A stretch of 64,000 bases of DNA from Rhodobacter sp. CZR27 (GTDB lineage Bacteria > Pseudomonadota > Alphaproteobacteria > Rhodobacterales > Rhodobacteraceae). Location: positions 3,100,001 to 3,164,000 of the forward strand of contig NZ_CP023548.1 of the NCBI RefSeq assembly GCF_002407205.1. The letters run 5' to 3'. The translations under genes and the position numbers were made by a program. A model generated the notes under the pieces. That model did not search any database and was not told the origin of the DNA. It saw only the letters and a list, made by a program, of their open reading frames with translations. Shown piece after piece: positions 19,982-29,026 of this stretch (its first letter is position 1; each line of letters begins with the position of its first letter).

Positions 19982-21460
19982 CTAGAGGAAGGCCGTTTCC
20001 TCGAAGCTGCGCAACTTTCGGCTATGGATGCGCTCGATCGGTGTTTCCCTCAACATTTCCATTGCGCGAATCCCGATGCGCAGGTGGCGCGTGACCTGCG
20101 TGCGGTAGAAATCGCTTGCCATGCCCGGCAGCTTCAGCTCGCCATGCAGCGGCTTGTCCGACACGCAGAGAAGCGTCCCATAGGGCACGCGGAAACGGAA
20201 GCCGTTGGCCGCGATGGTCGCGCTTTCCATGTCCAGCGCGATGGCGCGCGACTGCGACAGGCGGTGCACCGGCCCGGACTGGTCGCGCAATTCCCAGTTG
20301 CGGTTGTCAATCGTGGCGACGGTGCCCGTCCGCATGATCCGCTTCAACTCGTAACCCTCGAGCTGGGTCACCTCCTCCACCGCGTCCTCGAGCGCGATCT
20401 GGATTTCGGCCAGCGCCGGGATCGGCACCCAGACCGGCAGGTCGTCGTCGAGAACGTGATCCTCGCGCAGATAGGCGTGGGCCAGCACGAAATCGCCGAG
20501 GCTCTGCGAATGCCTGAGGCCCGCGCAATGCCCCACCATCATCCAGGCGTGCGGCCGGAGAACCGCTATATGGTCGGTCGCAGTCTTGGCGTTCGAGGGG
20601 CCGACGCCGATGTTGACCAGCGTAATCCCCTGCCCGTCCGGGCGTTTCAGGTGATAGGTCGGCATCTGCGGCAGGCGGGGCAGCACGATCAGCGGCTCGC
20701 CCGGGTCGGTGATCTCCTGGTCGCCCGGCCCCACGAACGAGCTGTAGCCCGAGTCGGGATCGGCCAACGCCGCCCGCGCGATGGCCTCGAACTCGTCCAC
20801 GTAGAACTGGTAGTTGGTGAACAGGACGTGGTTCTGGAAATGCCGCGGGTTGGTCGCGGTGTAATGCGTCAGCCGCGCCAGCGAATAATCCACCCGCTGC
20901 GCGGTGAAGGGTGCCAGCGGCAGCGAGCCGTCGGGATGCCTCAGCCGCGTCCCGTTCACGATGTCGTCGTTGGTGGTGGCAAGGTCCGGCACGTCGAAGA
21001 CGTCGCGCAGCGCGAAGTTCAGCACACCCTCCTGCGGCACGGCGACATGCGGGTCGTTCGCCACGGCGAAATGCACCGGGATGGGCGTGCGTGAGACGCC
21101 GATCTCGACCGGCACGCCGTGGTTCTGCACCAGCAGCCCGATCTGCTGGATCAGGTAGTTCCGGAACAGGTCGGGCCGGGTGACGGTGGTCGAATAGGTC
21201 CCCGGCTGCGCGACATGGCCAAAGCTCAGCCGGCTGTCGGCGCGGGTGAAGCTGGTCGTGGTCAGGCGGATCTCGGGGTAATGCGCGCGCACCCGGCCCG
21301 AGGGCCGGCCCGAGGTTGCGGCCGCGCTGAAATGGCTGGACAGGAAGGCCGTCGCTTCCGCGTAGAGATCTTCCAGCCGGCGCACCGCTTCGGCCGGATC
21401 GGTGAAGCTTTCGTGCCGCGTCAGGGCGGGTGTGAGAAGCGGAAGGGGCGTATCGGTCAC
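19982..21460 (-). CDS. amn: AMP nucleosidase
   Basis: A 492-residue enzyme that hydrolyses AMP to adenine and ribose 5-phosphate. The N-terminal AMN regulatory domain (about 1-175) contains SGRVRAHYPEIRLTT and the ARADSRLSFG-like block. The C-terminal nucleoside-phosphorylase domain carries VNIGVGPSNAKTATDHIAVLRP-type phosphate and ribose contacts and the catalytic acidic ALDMESAT segment. The length matches E. coli Amn. The start codon is GTG at 21460 with a weak ribosome site. It is divergent from an epimerase gene across 107 bp. Confidence 0.96.
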   Translation of the reverse strand: MTDTPLPLLTPALTRHESFTDPAEAVRRLEDLYAEATAFLSSHFSAAATSGRPSGRVRAHYPEIRLTTTSFTRADSRLSFGHVAQPGTYSTTVTRPDLFRNYLIQQIGLLVQNHGVPVEIGVSRTPIPVHFAVANDPHVAVPQEGVLNFALRDVFDVPDLATTNDDIVNGTRLRHPDGSLPLAPFTAQRVDYSLARLTHYTATNPRHFQNHVLFTNYQFYVDEFEAIARAALADPDSGYSSFVGPGDQEITDPGEPLIVLPRLPQMPTYHLKRPDGQGITLVNIGVGPSNAKTATDHIAVLRPHAWMMVGHCAGLRHSQSLGDFVLAHAYLREDHVLDDDLPVWVPIPALAEIQIALEDAVEEVTQLEGYELKRIMRTGTVATIDNRNWELRDQSGPVHRLSQSRAIALDMESATIAANGFRFRVPYGTLLCVSDKPLHGELKLPGMASDFYRTQVTRHLRIGIRAMEMLRETPIERIHSRKLRSFEETAFL

Positions 21461-21567
21461 GGTCGATCTTTCTGTCGCTGCCTGAGGGCAGGATGCACAG
21501 GCTCGGCGTGGCGGATCAAGCCCGCTCGCCCCTTGCGGCCGCTGCGTCCCCTGCCGATAGTGGCGCC

Positions 21568-22407
21568 ATGAAGACGCTTCTCTCCCTTGGACACGGCTAT
21601 TCCGCGCAGGCGCTGGCCAGCCGACTTGTTCCCGAAGGCTGGCAGGTGATCGGCACCACCCGCACCCCCGGCAAGGCCGAGGCGCTGCGCCGGCAGGGCG
21701 TGGAGCCGCTGATCTGGCCCTGCGACATCGGCCCGGCGCTCGATGCGGCGACGCATGTGCTGGCCTCGGCCGCGCCGGGACCGGAGGGCGATCCCTTCCT
21801 TGCCGTCCACGCTTCGCGAATGGCAGAGGCCCGGCCAGAGTGGGTGGGCTATCTCTCCACCACCGGCGTCTACGGCGACCACGGGGGCGGCTGGGTCGAT
21901 GAGGACACGCCGCTGACCCCCTCGACCGAGCGCGGCCGGGCCCGGGTCGAGGCCGAGGCGCAGTGGCGTGCGCTCGGACTGCCGCTGCACATCTTCCGGC
22001 TGGCGGGGATCTACGGCCCCGGTCGCGGCCCGTTCGAGAAGGTGCGCGACGGCACCGCGCGGCGGATCATCAAGCCGGGACAGGTCTTCAGCCGCACCCA
22101 TGTCGACGACATCGCGCAGGTGCTTCGAGCGTCGATGCTCCAGCCCTCGCCCGGGGCCATCTACAACGTCTGCGACGATGACCCCGCCCCGCCCGAGGAT
22201 GTGCTGGGCTACGCCGCCGAACTCCTTGGCCTGCCGCCGCCGCCCGAGGTGCCCTATGCCGAGGCCGAGATGACGCCGATGGCGCGCAGCTTCTATGCGG
22301 AATCGAAGCGGGTCCGGAACGACCGGATCAAGCGCGATCTCGGCATCCGGCTCATTCACCCCGATTACCGCTCGGGCCTCCGGGCGATCCTTTCCGCCGA
22401 GGAATAG
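21568..22407 (+). CDS. NAD(P)-dependent epimerase/dehydratase, YeeZ type
   Basis: A 279-residue atypical short-chain dehydrogenase. The N-terminal nucleotide-binding segment is LLSLGHGYSAQALASRL, a GxGYxA variant of the Rossmann glycine motif typical of YeeZ-like proteins. YLSTTGVYGDHGGGWVDE (about 91-108) carries the active-site serine/threonine and tyrosine region, and HIFRLAGIYGPGR follows. The substrate of this family is not established. It stands alone and ends at a shared terminator with dxs. Confidence 0.88.
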   Translation: MKTLLSLGHGYSAQALASRLVPEGWQVIGTTRTPGKAEALRRQGVEPLIWPCDIGPALDAATHVLASAAPGPEGDPFLAVHASRMAEARPEWVGYLSTTGVYGDHGGGWVDEDTPLTPSTERGRARVEAEAQWRALGLPLHIFRLAGIYGPGRGPFEKVRDGTARRIIKPGQVFSRTHVDDIAQVLRASMLQPSPGAIYNVCDDDPAPPEDVLGYAAELLGLPPPPEVPYAEAEMTPMARSFYAESKRVRNDRIKRDLGIRLIHPDYRSGLRAILSAEE

Positions 22408-22408
22408 A

Positions 22409-22432
22409 AAGGCCCCGCCGAAGCGGGGCCTT
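22409..22432. terminator. Bidirectional terminator between epimerase gene and dxs
   Basis: AAGGCCCCGC (22409-22418) pairs with GCGGGGCCTT (22423-22432), loop CGAA. It lies between convergent stops, with A and T bases flanking the stem on each side, so it can act in both directions. Confidence 0.82.
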
Positions 22433-22450
22433 GATCGGGTAGGGCGCGCG

Positions 22451-24364
22451 TCAGGCGCGCTTGGCGACGACCGCGACGCCCAGCGTCTCCAGCACCTTGC
22501 GCTCGATGTCGGCGGCGTTCAAGCCGGCCACGGCATACATCGCCTCGGCGCTGTTCTGGTCGATGAAGATGTCGGGCAGCACCATCGAACGATAGCGAAG
22601 GCCACGGTCGAACACGCCTTCCTCGGCCAGAAGCTGCGCGACATGGCTGCCGAAGCCGCCGATGGCGCCCTCTTCGATGGTGATCAGCGCCTCGTGATGC
22701 GCCGCGAGCTGCAGGATCAGGTCGCGGTCGAGCGGCTTGGCAAAGCGCGCATCGGCCACGGTGGGCGAGATGCCGCGCTGCGCCAGCGCCTCGGCGGCGG
22801 CCTGCACCTCGGAGAGCCGGGTGCCGAAGGACAGCAGCGCCACGCGGCTGCCTTCGCGCACCACGCGCCCCCTGCCGATCTCAAGCGGCACGCCCTTCGC
22901 CGGCATCTCGACGCCCACACCGTCGCCTCGCGGGAAGCGGAAGGCGATCGGGCCTTCGTCATGCTTGACCGCCGTCGCGACCATGTGGACGAGTTCCGCC
23001 TCGTCCGCCGCCGCCATCACCACCATGCCCGGCAGGTTGGCGAGGAAGGCCACGTCGAACGCCCCGGCATGGGTCGCGCCGTCGGCGCCTACCAGCCCCG
23101 CCCGGTCGATGGCGAAGCGCACGGGCAGGCGCTGGATCGCCACGTCATGCACGATCTGGTCATAGCCGCGCTGCAGGAAGGTCGAGTAGATCGCGCAGAA
23201 CGGCCGAAGCCCGCCCGCCGCGAGGCCGGCCGAGAAGGTCACCGCATGCTGCTCGGCGATGCCCACATCGAAGCAGCGCTTCGGGAAGCGGTCGCTGAAC
23301 AGGTTGAGGCCGGTCCCGTCCGGCATGGCGGCGGTGACGGCGCAGATGCGCTCGTCGGTCTCGGCTTCCTTGATCAGGCTCTGCGCAAAGACCTTGGTGT
23401 AGGACGGCGCGTTCGAGACCGCCTTGACCTGCGCGCCGGTCAGCACGTCGAACTTGTTGGTGGCGTGGCCACGGTCGCGCGCGGCCTCGGCCGGGGCATA
23501 GCCCTTGCCCTTCTTGGTGATGACGTGGATCAGCACCGGCCCGCTCGCCCGGCTCTTCACCGTGCGCAACACCGGCAGAAGCTGGTCAAGATCGTGCCCG
23601 TCGATCGGCCCGACATACGAAAAGCCCAGTTCCTCGAAGAGGGTGCCGCCCACGGTGACGCTCTTCAGCATCTCCTTGGCGCGGCGGGCGCCTTCCTGGA
23701 ACGGCTCGGGCAGCAGGCCCAGCGCGCCCTTGGCGGCGGCCTTGAAGTCCTGGAACGGCGCGCCGGCGTAGAGCCGCGAGAGATACGAGGACAGCGCACC
23801 GACCGGGGGCGCAATGCTCATCTCGTTGTCGTTCAGGATGACGATGACCCGCTTCTTCAGGTGGCCGCCGTGGTTCAGCGCCTCGAAGGCCATGCCGGCC
23901 GACATCGAGCCGTCGCCGATGATCGCGATGGCATCTCCCGTGTCACCGCCCAGTTCGCGCGCCGCGGCAAAGCCCACCGCTGCCGAGATCGAGGTCGAGG
24001 AATGCCCCGCGCCGAAGCAGTCATAGGGGCTTTCCGACCGCTTGGTGAAGCCCGAGAGCCCCCCGCCCTGCCGCAGCGTGCGGATGCGGTCGCGCCGGCC
24101 GGTCAGGATCTTGTGCGGGTAGCACTGGTGGCCCACGTCCCAGATGATCTTGTCGCGCGGCGCGTCGAAGACCGCATGCAGCGCGACCGTCAGTTCCACC
24201 ACGCCAAGGCCCGCGCCGAGGTGTCCACCCGTCACCGACACGGCCGAGATCGTCTCGGCGCGCAATTCGTCGGCAAGGTCGTGCAATTCACGGTCGGTGA
24301 GGCCCTTGAGATCGACCGGAAGGGTCACCCGGTCGAGCGTCGGCGTGCGGGGTCTGTCGGTCAT
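22451..24364 (-). CDS. dxs: 1-deoxy-D-xylulose-5-phosphate synthase
   Basis: A 637-residue TPP enzyme making DXP from pyruvate and glyceraldehyde 3-phosphate, the entry to the MEP isoprenoid pathway. The TPP-binding block [16 protein letters not shown] is near 150, and the catalytic histidine region [10 protein letters not shown] near 80. The pyrimidine domain contains [18 protein letters not shown] near 370. It starts 9 bp after ispA, so precursor synthesis and prenyl chain building are coexpressed. Rhodobacters need large isoprenoid fluxes for carotenoids, bacteriochlorophyll and quinones. Confidence 0.98.
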   Translation of the reverse strand: MTDRPRTPTLDRVTLPVDLKGLTDRELHDLADELRAETISAVSVTGGHLGAGLGVVELTVALHAVFDAPRDKIIWDVGHQCYPHKILTGRRDRIRTLRQGGGLSGFTKRSESPYDCFGAGHSSTSISAAVGFAAARELGGDTGDAIAIIGDGSMSAGMAFEALNHGGHLKKRVIVILNDNEMSIAPPVGALSSYLSRLYAGAPFQDFKAAAKGALGLLPEPFQEGARRAKEMLKSVTVGGTLFEELGFSYVGPIDGHDLDQLLPVLRTVKSRASGPVLIHVITKKGKGYAPAEAARDRGHATNKFDVLTGAQVKAVSNAPSYTKVFAQSLIKEAETDERICAVTAAMPDGTGLNLFSDRFPKRCFDVGIAEQHAVTFSAGLAAGGLRPFCAIYSTFLQRGYDQIVHDVAIQRLPVRFAIDRAGLVGADGATHAGAFDVAFLANLPGMVVMAAADEAELVHMVATAVKHDEGPIAFRFPRGDGVGVEMPAKGVPLEIGRGRVVREGSRVALLSFGTRLSEVQAAAEALAQRGISPTVADARFAKPLDRDLILQLAAHHEALITIEEGAIGGFGSHVAQLLAEEGVFDRGLRYRSMVLPDIFIDQNSAEAMYAVAGLNAADIERKVLETLGVAVVAKRA

Positions 24365-24373
24365 GGTCTTCCT

Positions 24374-25243
24374 TCAGCTTTCACGCGATATGACGAAGCG
24401 CGCGGCCTCGATCAATGTTCCTGCATCCGTGCCGTAGGGGGCAAGCGCCGCCTCGGCCTCGTCCACCAGAGCCCGGGCGCGCGCCTTCGCACCGTCGAGC
24501 CCGAGAAGCGAGACGAACGTGGCCTTCCCCGCCTCCGCATCCTTCTGGAGTCGTTTCCCGGCCTTTTCCGCATCGCCCTCGACATCGAGAATGTCGTCGG
24601 CGATCTGGAACGCAAGCCCGAGCGCCGTGGCGTATCGGCGCAGCGGCTCGCGGTCGGCCTGCCCGAGAATGGCGCCGGCTTCGGCCGACCATCGGATCAG
24701 CGCGCCGGTCTTGCCCGCCTGCAGGTGGGTGATCTGCTCCAGCGTCAGGGGCGCCGCGGCGGTTTCGGCCGCGATGTCGAGCGCCTGGCCGAGCACCATG
24801 CCTTCTGCGCCCGAGGCCCGGGCGAGCGTCGCCACCAGCTCGATCCGCACCTCGGCGGGCCCGAGCGCCGGATCGGCCAGCAGTTCGAAGGCGAGGGTCT
24901 GGAGCGCGTCGCCCGCGAGCACGGCGGTGCATTCGTCCCATTTCTTGTGGACCGTCGGCAGGCCGCGGCGCAGGTCGTCATCGTCCATGCAGGGCATGTC
25001 GTCGTGCACGAGGCTGTAGGCGTGGACGGCCTCGATCGCCGCCGCGGCGCTGACCGCGGCGTCCGGGGCGATGCCGTGCAGGCGCGCGGCCTCGAGCACG
25101 AGGAACCCGCGCAGCCGCTTGCCGCCCTGAACGGCATAGCGCATGGCATGCACCACCGGCAGGTCCTCGCGATCCGCAAGGGCCGCATCAAGCCGCGCCT
25201 GCACCCGCGCGGCTGCATCATTCAACGAACTGGAAAAGCTCAC
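24374..25243 (-). CDS. ispA: Farnesyl/geranyl diphosphate synthase
   Basis: A 289-residue trans-prenyl diphosphate synthase. The first aspartate-rich motif DDMPCMD is at 81-87 and the second DDILD near 220; GGKRLRG (40-46) binds the pyrophosphate. The short-chain (FPP/GPP) type fits the size and the neighbours xseB and dxs; a GGPP product (crtE-like) cannot be fully excluded. The start is GTG at 25243, overlapping the xseB stop as GTGA, so translation is coupled. Confidence 0.94.
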   Translation of the reverse strand: MSFSSSLNDAAARVQARLDAALADREDLPVVHAMRYAVQGGKRLRGFLVLEAARLHGIAPDAAVSAAAAIEAVHAYSLVHDDMPCMDDDDLRRGLPTVHKKWDECTAVLAGDALQTLAFELLADPALGPAEVRIELVATLARASGAEGMVLGQALDIAAETAAAPLTLEQITHLQAGKTGALIRWSAEAGAILGQADREPLRRYATALGLAFQIADDILDVEGDAEKAGKRLQKDAEAGKATFVSLLGLDGAKARARALVDEAEAALAPYGTDAGTLIEAARFVISRES

Positions 25244-25479
25244 AATCCCTCCGCCGGAACCGTTCCCGTCGCCCGCCCTTCGGCGGCGCGGATCATCTCG
25301 ACCTTGTCCTCGGCGGCCTTCAGCTTCTTCGCGCAATGCTCTTTCAGCGCAGAGCCACGCTCGTAAAGCGCGATGGAATCGTCGAGCGGCACATCGCCCT
25401 TCTCCAAGGCCGTGACGACGGCTTCCAGCGCCGCCATCGCCTCTTCGAACGTCATCTCCGCCACCGGCTTTTCCGTCAT
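25240..25479 (-). CDS. xseB: Exodeoxyribonuclease VII small subunit
   Basis: A 79-residue acidic helical protein starting MTEKPVAEMTFEEAMAALE and containing ALEKGDVPLDDSIALYERG, the XseB signature. It binds XseA (not in this window) to form the nuclease that degrades single-stranded DNA. Both ends overlap neighbours by four bases (ATGA with the deacetylase stop, GTGA with ispA), so it is embedded in one transcript. The xseB-ispA-dxs order is widespread in proteobacteria. Confidence 0.95.
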   Translation of the reverse strand: MTEKPVAEMTFEEAMAALEAVVTALEKGDVPLDDSIALYERGSALKEHCAKKLKAAEDKVEMIRAAEGRATGTVPAEGL

Positions 25480-26402
25480 GCGCTCCGCTCCAGAAGGACG
25501 CCCACATGGGCCGCGACGCTCGCGGCAAGGGCAGCCAGATCATATCCACCCTCGAGTGTCGAGACCACCCGCCCGCCGCAATGCGCCGCAGCCACGTCGC
25601 AAAGGCGCCCTGTCAGCCACCGGAAGTCGGATTCGCGCCAGTTGAGGCCGGCCAGCGGGTCGGCCGCGTGGGCGTCGAAGCCTGCCGAGATGAGAATCAA
25701 TTCCGGCCGGAAGGCGTCGAGCCGCGGCAGGACCTGCGCCTCGTAGGCCTCGCGCATCTCTGGCCCGCCAGTGCCCGGGCGAAGCGGCACGTTCAGGATC
25801 TGGCCATGGGCGCCGTTCTCGTCGGCCGCTCCGGTGCCGGGATAAAGCGGCATCTGGTGCGAGGAGACGAAGAGGACGCGGTCCTCGTCCCACAGCAGAT
25901 CCTGCGTGCCGTTGCCGTGGTGGACGTCGAAATCGACGATGGCCACGCGGCCGAGCCCGTGGTGGTCCAGCGCGCGCTTCGCCGCGATCGCCACGTTGCC
26001 GAACAGGCAGAAACCCATCGGCCGCTCACGCTCGGCATGGTGGCCGGGCGGCCGGCAGCCGACGAAGGCCGACGCCACTTCGCCCGACAGCACCAGATCG
26101 ACCGCAGCACAGGCGCCGCCCACGCCGCGCAATGCAGCCTCGAGCGAGCCCGGCGCCATCCACGTGTCGGGGTCGAGCGCCACCGCGCCCATCGCGGGCT
26201 CGGCCGCCCGGATCCGGTCGACATAGGCTTGCGGGTGGCACCGCAGCACCTCGTCCCAGTCGCCCACCGGCGCCTCGCGCCGGTCGAGCGGCAGCCCGTC
26301 AAGCCCCGCGGCGACCGCCGCCATGCGCTCGGGCCGCTCGGGATGACCTTCGGGAGTCGCATGCTCCGCAAAGGCCGGGTGCGTGAACCATGCCACCGTC
26401 AT
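25476..26402 (-). CDS. Histone deacetylase-family amidohydrolase
   Basis: A 308-residue member of the arginase/deacetylase fold family (class II HDAC, AcuC/acetylpolyamine amidohydrolase relatives). The catalytic His pair is in RPPGHHAE near 136, and the zinc site in DFDVHHGNGTQD near 167. A later metal aspartate lies in SAGFDAHAADPL near 247, and EGGYD near 292 closes the pocket. Likely substrates are acetylated lysines, polyamines or small N-acetyl compounds. ATG 26402 follows GGAGGACGGA. It lies 64 bp behind petR and overlaps xseB. Confidence 0.9.
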   Translation of the reverse strand: MTVAWFTHPAFAEHATPEGHPERPERMAAVAAGLDGLPLDRREAPVGDWDEVLRCHPQAYVDRIRAAEPAMGAVALDPDTWMAPGSLEAALRGVGGACAAVDLVLSGEVASAFVGCRPPGHHAERERPMGFCLFGNVAIAAKRALDHHGLGRVAIVDFDVHHGNGTQDLLWDEDRVLFVSSHQMPLYPGTGAADENGAHGQILNVPLRPGTGGPEMREAYEAQVLPRLDAFRPELILISAGFDAHAADPLAGLNWRESDFRWLTGRLCDVAAAHCGGRVVSTLEGGYDLAALAASVAAHVGVLLERSA

Positions 26403-26466
26403 TCCGTCCTCCTCCATCCGCCGGTCCGAAGCCTGCGGGCAAAGGCCGGGGCTGGCAACCCCGCGC

Positions 26467-27165
26467 TCAGTCCGGGGCGAGCATGTAGCCCGAGCCGCGG
26501 ACGGTCTGCAGATAGCGCGGCTGGCGGGGATCGACCTCGATCTTCCGGCGCAGGCGCGTGATCTGCACGTCCACCGCCCGCTCCTGGCTCTGGCTGTCGT
26601 CGCGGCCAAGGTCGCCCACCAGCTTCTCGCGGCTCACCGCCTCGCCGGGCTGGGCCGCGAAGATCCGCATCAGCGCCGCCTCGGTCGCGGTCAGGCGAAC
26701 CGGCTCGGTGCCGCGCCACAACTCGCCGCGTTCCAGATCATAGCGGACATCGCCGAGATGCAGAACCTTCGGGCCGATCTCCGGCCGGGCCGAGGGCACC
26801 CGCCGCAGGATGGCGTTGATGCGCAGCAAAAGCTCCTTCGGCTCGAAGGGCTTGGAGAGGTAGTCGTCCGCCCCCGCCTCCAGCCCTTCGATGCGGTGCG
26901 CAGTCTCGCCGCGCGCGGTCAGCAGCAGGATCGGCGTGGCGAGATCGTCGCGCAGCGAGCGGGTCAGCGCCACGCCATCCTCGCCCGGCATCATGACGTC
27001 GAGCACGATCAGGTCGAACTCCAGCCCATCCAGAAGCCGCCGCGCCTGAGCGGCATCCCGTGCGATCGAGACGAGGAAGCCGTTTCGGATCAGGAACTTC
27101 TGCAGAAGGCCCCGGATCCGTTCGTCGTCGTCCACCACCAGCAGATGCGCCTGAGGCTCGCTCAA
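26467..27165 (-). CDS. petR: OmpR-family response regulator, PetR-like
   Basis: A 232-residue two-component regulator. The receiver domain has the acidic pocket D12/D13, phosphoacceptor D56 (VLDVMMP) and KP near 105. The winged-helix DNA-binding domain (about 135-230) ends in RGSGYMLAPD. The start is TTG at 27165, supported by AGGAGG seven bases upstream and by overlap with the petP stop (TTGA). In R. capsulatus petP-petR encode a MarR and an OmpR-type regulator next to petABC and are needed for bc1 synthesis. The order here is the same, though petABC is 13 kb away. No sensor kinase is adjacent. Confidence 0.75.
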   Translation of the reverse strand: MSEPQAHLLVVDDDERIRGLLQKFLIRNGFLVSIARDAAQARRLLDGLEFDLIVLDVMMPGEDGVALTRSLRDDLATPILLLTARGETAHRIEGLEAGADDYLSKPFEPKELLLRINAILRRVPSARPEIGPKVLHLGDVRYDLERGELWRGTEPVRLTATEAALMRIFAAQPGEAVSREKLVGDLGRDDSQSQERAVDVQITRLRRKIEVDPRQPRYLQTVRGSGYMLAPD

Positions 27166-27671
27166 CCCCCGCCCTCCTTCAGCGTCTGATACTGGCGGCG
27201 CAATTCCGGGTCCATCATCGCCTCCAGCACCTGCCGGAACCCCTGCACCGCCGCGGGACCGGCCGCACGATAGGCCGCGCGCATCCGCGCCCGCTGGGCA
27301 TCGGACAGCATGCGCTCCAGCTCGGTCCCCTTGGGCGTGAGGTAAAGGTGACGCTCGCGCTTGTCCACTCGGCCGACCCGGCTTTCCACCAGACCGTCGT
27401 CGATCAGCGTCCTCAGCACCCGGTTCAGGCTCTGCTTGGTGACGCCCAGGATCGAGAGCAGGTTGTTTACCGTCGTCCCCGGGCTGCGGTGGATGAAGTG
27501 CATCGCCCGGTGGTGCGCCCGGCCATAGTCGAGCCCCTCGAGAATCCGGTCGGGATCGGCGGTAAAGCCGCGGTAGGCGAAGAACATCGCCTCGATCCCC
27601 TTCCTCAGCTGCTCGTCGGTCAGGAACAGGAGCGATTCGCCTCCCCCCGGTCCCGGTCCCCCTTCGGCCAT
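27162..27671 (-). CDS. petP: MarR-family transcriptional regulator, PetP-like
   Basis: A 169-residue protein with a MarR winged helix. HHRAMHFIHRSPGTTVNNLLSILGVTKQSLNRVLRTL (about 53-89) contains the recognition helix, and DDGLVESRVGRVDKRERHLYLTPKG (about 90-114) the wing with its DxR motif. It is the first gene of a leftward run petP-petR-deacetylase-xseB-ispA-dxs and is divergent from ilvE. The pairing with an OmpR-type regulator matches PetP of R. capsulatus. It may regulate its own promoter through palindromes in the 151-bp gap. Confidence 0.8.
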   Translation of the reverse strand: MAEGGPGPGGGESLLFLTDEQLRKGIEAMFFAYRGFTADPDRILEGLDYGRAHHRAMHFIHRSPGTTVNNLLSILGVTKQSLNRVLRTLIDDGLVESRVGRVDKRERHLYLTPKGTELERMLSDAQRARMRAAYRAAGPAAVQGFRQVLEAMMDPELRRQYQTLKEGGG

Positions 27672-27701
27672 GTTCGCCTCCCTTGCCGGGGCAGATTTTA
27701 T

Positions 27702-27716
27702 GTCAGCCTTGTTGAC
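27702..27716. promoter_or_regulatory. Palindromic site GTCAG-N5-TTGAC between petP and ilvE
   Basis: The dyad GTCAGCCTTGTTGAC lies in the divergent petP/ilvE region, 31 bp from the petP ATG and 107 bp from the ilvE ATG. A second, looser dyad TTGA-N11-TCAA (27712-27730) overlaps it. The same 15-bp architecture occurs twice before gltD. The site may bind PetP, or a regulator shared by ilvE and gltBD. Confidence 0.45.
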
Positions 27717-27822
27717 TTTCCAAGACTCAACTGTTACCGACAGCCCGTCATTTGCGCAACTTTATGCCCGTATCGGACCTATCGTGCGCAATTTTCGCAA
27801 AGCGCAGGACCAGGAGAGTGAC

Positions 27823-28689
27823 ATGGCGGGATATGACGATCGCGACGGCAAGATCTGGATGGATGGCAAGCTGGTGGAGTGGCGGGACGCGAAGGTCCAC
27901 ATCCTGACCCACGCCCTGCACTACGCCTCGTCGGTGTTCGAGGGCGAGCGCTGCTACAACGGCAAGATCTTCAAGTCGGTGGAACACTCGGAGCGGCTGC
28001 GGAAGTCCGGCGAACTGCTGGACATGCCGCTGCCCTATTCGGTCGAGGAGATCGAGGCTGCGAAGAAGGCGACGCTGGAGGCCAACGGGCTTACGGATGC
28101 CTATGTCCGGGCGCTCGCCTGGCGCGGCGCGGGCGAGGACATGGGCGTCGCCTCGTCCCGCAACCCGATCCGCATGGCGGTCGCGGTCTGGTCCTGGGGC
28201 AACTACTACGGCGACGCCAAGTTCAAGGGCGCGAAGCTCGACATCTCGAAGTGGAAGCGCCCCTCGCCCGAGACGATCCCGAGCGCGGCGAAGGCTTCGG
28301 GCCTCTACATGATCTGCACCATGTCCAAGCACGCCGCCGAGGCGAAGGGCTGCTCGGACGCGATGATGTTCGACTACCGCGGCTATGTTGCCGAGGCGAC
28401 CGGCGCCAACATCTTCTTCGTGAAGAACGGTGAGGTTCACACCCCGCTGCCGGACGCGATCCTGAACGGGATCACCCGGCAGACCGTGATCGGGATGCTG
28501 CGCGACAAGGGCATCACCGTGCACGAGCGCTACATCGAGGCGTCGGAGCTTGAGGGCTTCGAGCAGTGCTGGCTGACCGGCACCGCGGCCGAGGTCACCC
28601 CGGTCGGGCAGATCGGCGACTACACCTTCGAGGTGGGCGCCCTCACCCGCGAGATCGCGACCGACTACGAGAAACTGGTCCGGTCCTGA
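27823..28689 (+). CDS. ilvE: Branched-chain amino acid aminotransferase
   Basis: A 288-residue fold-type IV PLP aminotransferase that interconverts branched-chain amino and keto acids using glutamate. HALHYASSVFEGERCYNG (about 31-48), the PLP region SKHAAEAKGCSDAMMFD (about 166-182) and EATGANIFFVKNG (about 188-200) are class IV signatures, with the PLP lysine in KWKRPSPETIPSAAKASG. ATG 27823 has CAGGAG before it and fits the family N-terminus. It is divergent from petP. Confidence 0.94.
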   Translation: MAGYDDRDGKIWMDGKLVEWRDAKVHILTHALHYASSVFEGERCYNGKIFKSVEHSERLRKSGELLDMPLPYSVEEIEAAKKATLEANGLTDAYVRALAWRGAGEDMGVASSRNPIRMAVAVWSWGNYYGDAKFKGAKLDISKWKRPSPETIPSAAKASGLYMICTMSKHAAEAKGCSDAMMFDYRGYVAEATGANIFFVKNGEVHTPLPDAILNGITRQTVIGMLRDKGITVHERYIEASELEGFEQCWLTGTAAEVTPVGQIGDYTFEVGALTREIATDYEKLVRS

Positions 28690-28697
28690 CATGACAG

Positions 28698-28721
28698 GGG
28701 GCGCGCCGGTGGGCGCGCCCC
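28698..28721 (+). terminator. GC-rich hairpin after ilvE
   Basis: GGGGCGCGCC (28698-28707) pairs with GGCGCGCCCC (28712-28721), loop GGTG, 9 bp behind the ilvE stop. No T-run follows, but its position between convergent genes suggests termination. Confidence 0.6.
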
Positions 28722-28742
28722 GCATGTCCGTCTGCGGAAGGC

Positions 28743-28913
28743 TCAGGCCTCGCGGCCGCGCGCGATCCGCAGGAATTCCATCAGGCGGCGGTTGCCAGCC
28801 GGGCGGCCCTCGTCCCGGTGCCATGGGGTTCGCGGCCCGCGCGCGAGGCGCAGGAAGTTCTTCACCCGTCCGCCATCCGAAGGGGTGCGCTTGTCAGCAA
28901 GGTGACGGCTCAT
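28743..28913 (-). CDS. Small basic protein with internal repeat, 56 aa
   Basis: A 56-residue, very arginine-rich protein of unknown family. Two similar segments, KNFLRLARGPR (about 19-29) and MEFLRIARGREA (about 45-56), form an internal repeat. ATG 28913 follows an AGGAGG site 7 bases away; the upstream in-frame ATG at 28991 has none. There is no signal peptide or membrane segment. The charge pattern suggests nucleic-acid or ribosome contact, but that is only a guess. Confidence 0.55.
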   Translation of the reverse strand: MSRHLADKRTPSDGGRVKNFLRLARGPRTPWHRDEGRPAGNRRLMEFLRIARGREA

Positions 28914-29026
28914 GTCTGTCCTCCTCGAGTTCTCAGACCGCCGGAATATAGGGCGAGTCGGCTGAACCACCAAGCACTCCCGGCGACGCACCGCTCATCG
29001 GAGCGGAAGCCGGCGGATCCGCAGGG

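Noticed and set aside
19695..21158. Several 80-350 codon frames opposite hup and amn
   Set aside because: They lie wholly inside real genes and lack independent start signals.
22295..25366. 1023-codon open frame antisense to dxs and ispA
   Set aside because: It spans three real genes on the other strand and has no recognisable domain.
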